Source: Microvirga sp. ACRRW (lineage in GTDB: Bacteria > Pseudomonadota > Alphaproteobacteria > Rhizobiales > Beijerinckiaceae). Taken from it: 53,701 nt of DNA. The DNA is taken from assembly GCF_022346925.1 (NCBI RefSeq), contig NZ_JAKRNJ010000012.1, positions 1 through 53,701 of the forward strand. Reading direction: 5' to 3'. Below are positions 51,896-53,701 of the stretch, piece after piece; position 1 is the stretch's first letter; every line of letters begins with the position of its first letter. A program made the position numbers and the translations under genes. Under the pieces are notes generated by a model. It was not told the DNA's origin and made no database searches. It saw only the letters and a program-made list of their open reading frames with translations.

Positions 51896-53251
51896 TCAGG
51901 CAGCAGCCTTGGAGGCGGCCTGCGTCACCGCATTCACGACATCGTCCACCACTTGCGAAACGATATCCTCGTTATCGCCCTCGCCCATCACGCGGATCAC
52001 CGGCTCCGTGCCGGATGGGCGGATGACGAGGCGGCCCGAAGCGCCGAGCCGTTCGCGGCCCGCCTCGATGGCCTTGATCACGGAGGCTTCCTGCAGGGGC
52101 GCACCGGACTTGTAGCGCACGTTCTTCAGGATCTGCGGCAGGGGCTCGAAGCAGTGGCAGACCTCCGACACGGTCTTGCCCATGCTCTTGACCACCGCGA
52201 GAACCTGCAGCGCAGCGACGAGGCCGTCGCCCGTCGTTGTGTAATCCGACATGATGATGTGGCCGGACTGCTCGCCACCGAGATTGAAGCCGTGCGCGCG
52301 CATGTGCTCGAGCACGTAGCGGTCGCCGACGGCTGTGCGCACGACATTGAGACCGAGGCCATTCAAGTAGCGCTCCATGCCGAGATTGGACATGATCGTC
52401 GCGACGATGCCGGGCTGAGACAGCCGGCCGTCCTCCTGCCATGAGCGCGCGACGACGGCCATGAGCTGGTCGCCATCGACCTTCTGGCCCTTCTCGTCCA
52501 CGATCAGCACACGGTCCGCATCGCCGTCGAGCGCGATGCCCACATCCGCGCGAAGCTCGCGCACTTTTTGGATCAAGGCGTCCGGAGCGGTCGAACCGAC
52601 CTCGTGGTTGATATTGAAGCCGTTGGGCTCAACGCCGATGCTCACCACTTCGGCACCGAGCTCCCAAAGGGCCTCGGGCGCGACCTTGTAGGCTGCGCCA
52701 TTGGCGCAATCGAGCACGACGCGCATGCCCTCGAGATCGATCTGGCGCGGCAAGGTGCGCTTGGCGAATTCGATGTAGCGGGCCTGAACGCTCTCGACGC
52801 GCTTGGCGCGGCCAAGGGTGGCGGAGCACGCAAGGCGCGCGGTCAGATCGGAATCGATCAGCGCCTCGATCTGCATCTCCACATCGTCGCTGAGCTTGAA
52901 ACCGTCGGGACCAAAGAGCTTGATGCCGTTGTCCTCATAGGGATTGTGCGAAGCGGAGATCATGACGCCGAGATCGCAGCGCATGGAGCGCGTGAGCATG
53001 GCGACCGCGGGCGTCGGCATGGGGCCGAGAACCAGTACGTCCATGCCCACCGAAGTGAAGCCTGCGACTAGGGCGTTCTCGATCATGTAGCCGGACAGGC
53101 GCGTATCCTTGCCGATCACGACCCGATGGCGGTAATCGCCGTTCTGCTTGAACATAAGGCCCGCCGCCTGGCCAACCCGAAGGGCCAGATCCGGCGTAAT
53201 GATCCCGTTGGCCCGCCCGCGGATGCCATCGGTCCCGAAGTATTTACGCAT
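51896..53251 (-). CDS. glmM: Phosphoglucosamine mutase
   Basis: A 451-aa enzyme converting glucosamine-6-phosphate to glucosamine-1-phosphate for UDP-GlcNAc, peptidoglycan and LPS. The start [15 protein letters not shown] is diagnostic. The phosphoserine loop is [20 protein letters not shown] (Ser ~102), the metal-binding loop is [10 protein letters not shown], the sugar-binding loop is GGEQSGHII, and the phosphate-binding end is [12 protein letters not shown]. The ATG at 53251 follows GGGGAG; the longer frame to 53341 is not supported. It lies downstream of ftsH, as in many bacteria, but a terminator separates the two. Confidence 0.95.
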   Translation of the reverse strand: MRKYFGTDGIRGRANGIITPDLALRVGQAAGLMFKQNGDYRHRVVIGKDTRLSGYMIENALVAGFTSVGMDVLVLGPMPTPAVAMLTRSMRCDLGVMISASHNPYEDNGIKLFGPDGFKLSDDVEMQIEALIDSDLTARLACSATLGRAKRVESVQARYIEFAKRTLPRQIDLEGMRVVLDCANGAAYKVAPEALWELGAEVVSIGVEPNGFNINHEVGSTAPDALIQKVRELRADVGIALDGDADRVLIVDEKGQKVDGDQLMAVVARSWQEDGRLSQPGIVATIMSNLGMERYLNGLGLNVVRTAVGDRYVLEHMRAHGFNLGGEQSGHIIMSDYTTTGDGLVAALQVLAVVKSMGKTVSEVCHCFEPLPQILKNVRYKSGAPLQEASVIKAIEAGRERLGASGRLVIRPSGTEPVIRVMGEGDNEDIVSQVVDDVVNAVTQAASKAAA

Positions 53252-53414
53252 GGACTTCAGCTCCCCATCCCGTTGTACGGCTGCACGTCTTGCCTTTTCA
53301 AAGCAATCTCCCCAATCCGGGTCAAGACTTCGTCCTGCCAAGGCTCATCACAAGTGATAAGCAATTGTTACAGAACGAAATATCCTCTCGTTGAATTGAA
53401 ACTAGAAGGTTCAG

Positions 53415-53453
53415 GTAAACAAAAAAGAACGCTCGCGGGAATGCGAGCGTTCT
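53415..53453 (-). terminator. Intrinsic terminator of ftsH
   Basis: A perfect 11-bp stem (53426-53436 with 53443-53453) with a 6-base loop and, on the minus strand, a U6 tract after it. Confidence 0.9.
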
Positions 53454-53479
53454 AGGTAGTTCAGAAGAGCTCTAAACTT

Positions 53480-53701
53480 TTAAGCCTGCGGCTGGGGCTC
53501 CATGCCCCCATCGTTCTCGCGCGGACGGCCGGTCCGAGTCGTGGGAACGGCGGAGCCACGCGCCGGGGTGACCGGATCGCCGCCTGCGTCGCGGACTGGG
53601 GGCTGTCCGTCGATGAGGTTGCGGATCTCCTCGCCGGTGAGCGTCTCGTACTCCAACAGACCCCGCGCCAAAGCCTCCAGATCCGAAGCCTTCTCGGTCA
53701 A
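53480..53701 (-). CDS. ftsH: ATP-dependent zinc metalloprotease FtsH, C-terminal end only
   Basis: Only the last 73 codons are in the window. LTEK-type sequence [20 protein letters not shown] followed by EIRNLIDG matches the C-terminal end of the FtsH peptidase domain. A poorly conserved Pro/Gly-rich tail ending EPQPQA follows. FtsH degrades membrane and regulatory proteins, including RpoH in many bacteria. The gene continues beyond the right edge; the truncation is due to the window. Confidence 0.85.
   Translation of the reverse strand: MTEKASDLEALARGLLEYETLTGEEIRNLIDGQPPVRDAGGDPVTPARGSAVPTTRTGRPRENDGGMEPQPQA

Noticed and set aside
1..53701. CRISPR arrays, prophage, insertion-sequence transposases, toxin-antitoxin or defence genes
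   Set aside because: Looked for on both strands; no direct-repeat arrays, integrases, transposases or recognisable defence proteins were seen.

Overview
The window comes from the chromosome of a GC-rich alphaproteobacterium, almost certainly of the order Hyphomicrobiales (Rhizobiales). The markers are a GcrA cell-cycle regulator, the long (~360 aa) dCTP deaminase found in this group, the alphaproteobacterial form of phosphoserine aminotransferase with the matching serC leader RNA, an alphaproteobacterial RpoH, a promoter of the EcfG/PhyR general-stress type, and an RND pump and Tat-exported TRAP receptor of rhizobial style. A Microvirga/Methylobacteriaceae-like organism is my best guess, but the genus cannot be fixed from the sequence alone. 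Nearly all of the window is ordinary core genome. I see no phage, transposase, CRISPR array, toxin-antitoxin or defence system.

Layout. 1-840: the upstream end of what is probably an rRNA operon leaving the window to the left (promoter and boxA on the minus strand), then tRNA-Gly(CCC). 0.84-4.8 kb: dcd, apaG and a secreted RTX protein. 5-9.4 kb: argE, facing the coupled minus-strand unit argD-argF-hslO. 9.7-10.3 kb: gcrA. 10.3-18.2 kb: the complete phosphate regulon phoR-pstS-pstC-pstA-pstB-phoU-phoB on the minus strand, with a three-repeat Pho box before pstS, preceded by a UPF0104-type membrane protein. 18.3-23.5 kb: an HWE-type sensor kinase and a cobalamin group (cobU, a BtuF-like receptor, a cobalamin riboswitch and btuB). 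23.9-29 kb: a lytic transglycosylase-like protein, an MFS carrier overlapping it tail to tail, a small conserved protein, an RmlD-type reductase and metZ. 29.1-32.3 kb: a TRAP transporter (dctP-dctQ-dctM). 32.4-34.4 kb: small stress-type genes and a gene-poor kilobase. 34.4-39.3 kb: tRNA-Glu(CTC), an RluD-type pseudouridine synthase, rpoH, a membrane-anchored unknown and purA with a structured leader. 39.5-41.8 kb: a lipoprotein, a class I glutamine amidotransferase and an EamA exporter. 41.8-45.7 kb: serC-serA-purU under a serC leader RNA, with a MITE-like inverted repeat between serC and serA. 45.9-50.4 kb: an RND efflux adaptor and pump. 50.4-53.7 kb: a Nudix-like degenerate protein, an Omp25/31-type barrel, glmM and the 3' end of ftsH.

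How the genes work together. phoR/phoB sense and respond to phosphate through PstSCAB and PhoU. argD, argF and argE cover three steps of arginine synthesis. serC and serA make serine, whose hydroxymethyl group feeds one-carbon folates that PurU drains as formate; purA draws on the purine side of the same metabolism. BtuB and the BtuF-like protein import cobalamin or cobinamide and CobU activates cobinamide, with the riboswitch closing the loop. MetZ makes homocysteine. GlmM feeds peptidoglycan and LPS precursors.

The most interesting unexplained elements are non-coding or very small: the purA leader ending in an intrinsic terminator, the argD promoter/leader with a GANTC site on its -10 box next to gcrA, an EcfG-type promoter driving a 45-aa Cys/His protein, the 170-bp inverted-repeat element inside the serC-serA unit, and a probable small-gene remnant with a symmetric hairpin in the 33.4-34.4 kb gap. 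None is proven to be a new system.
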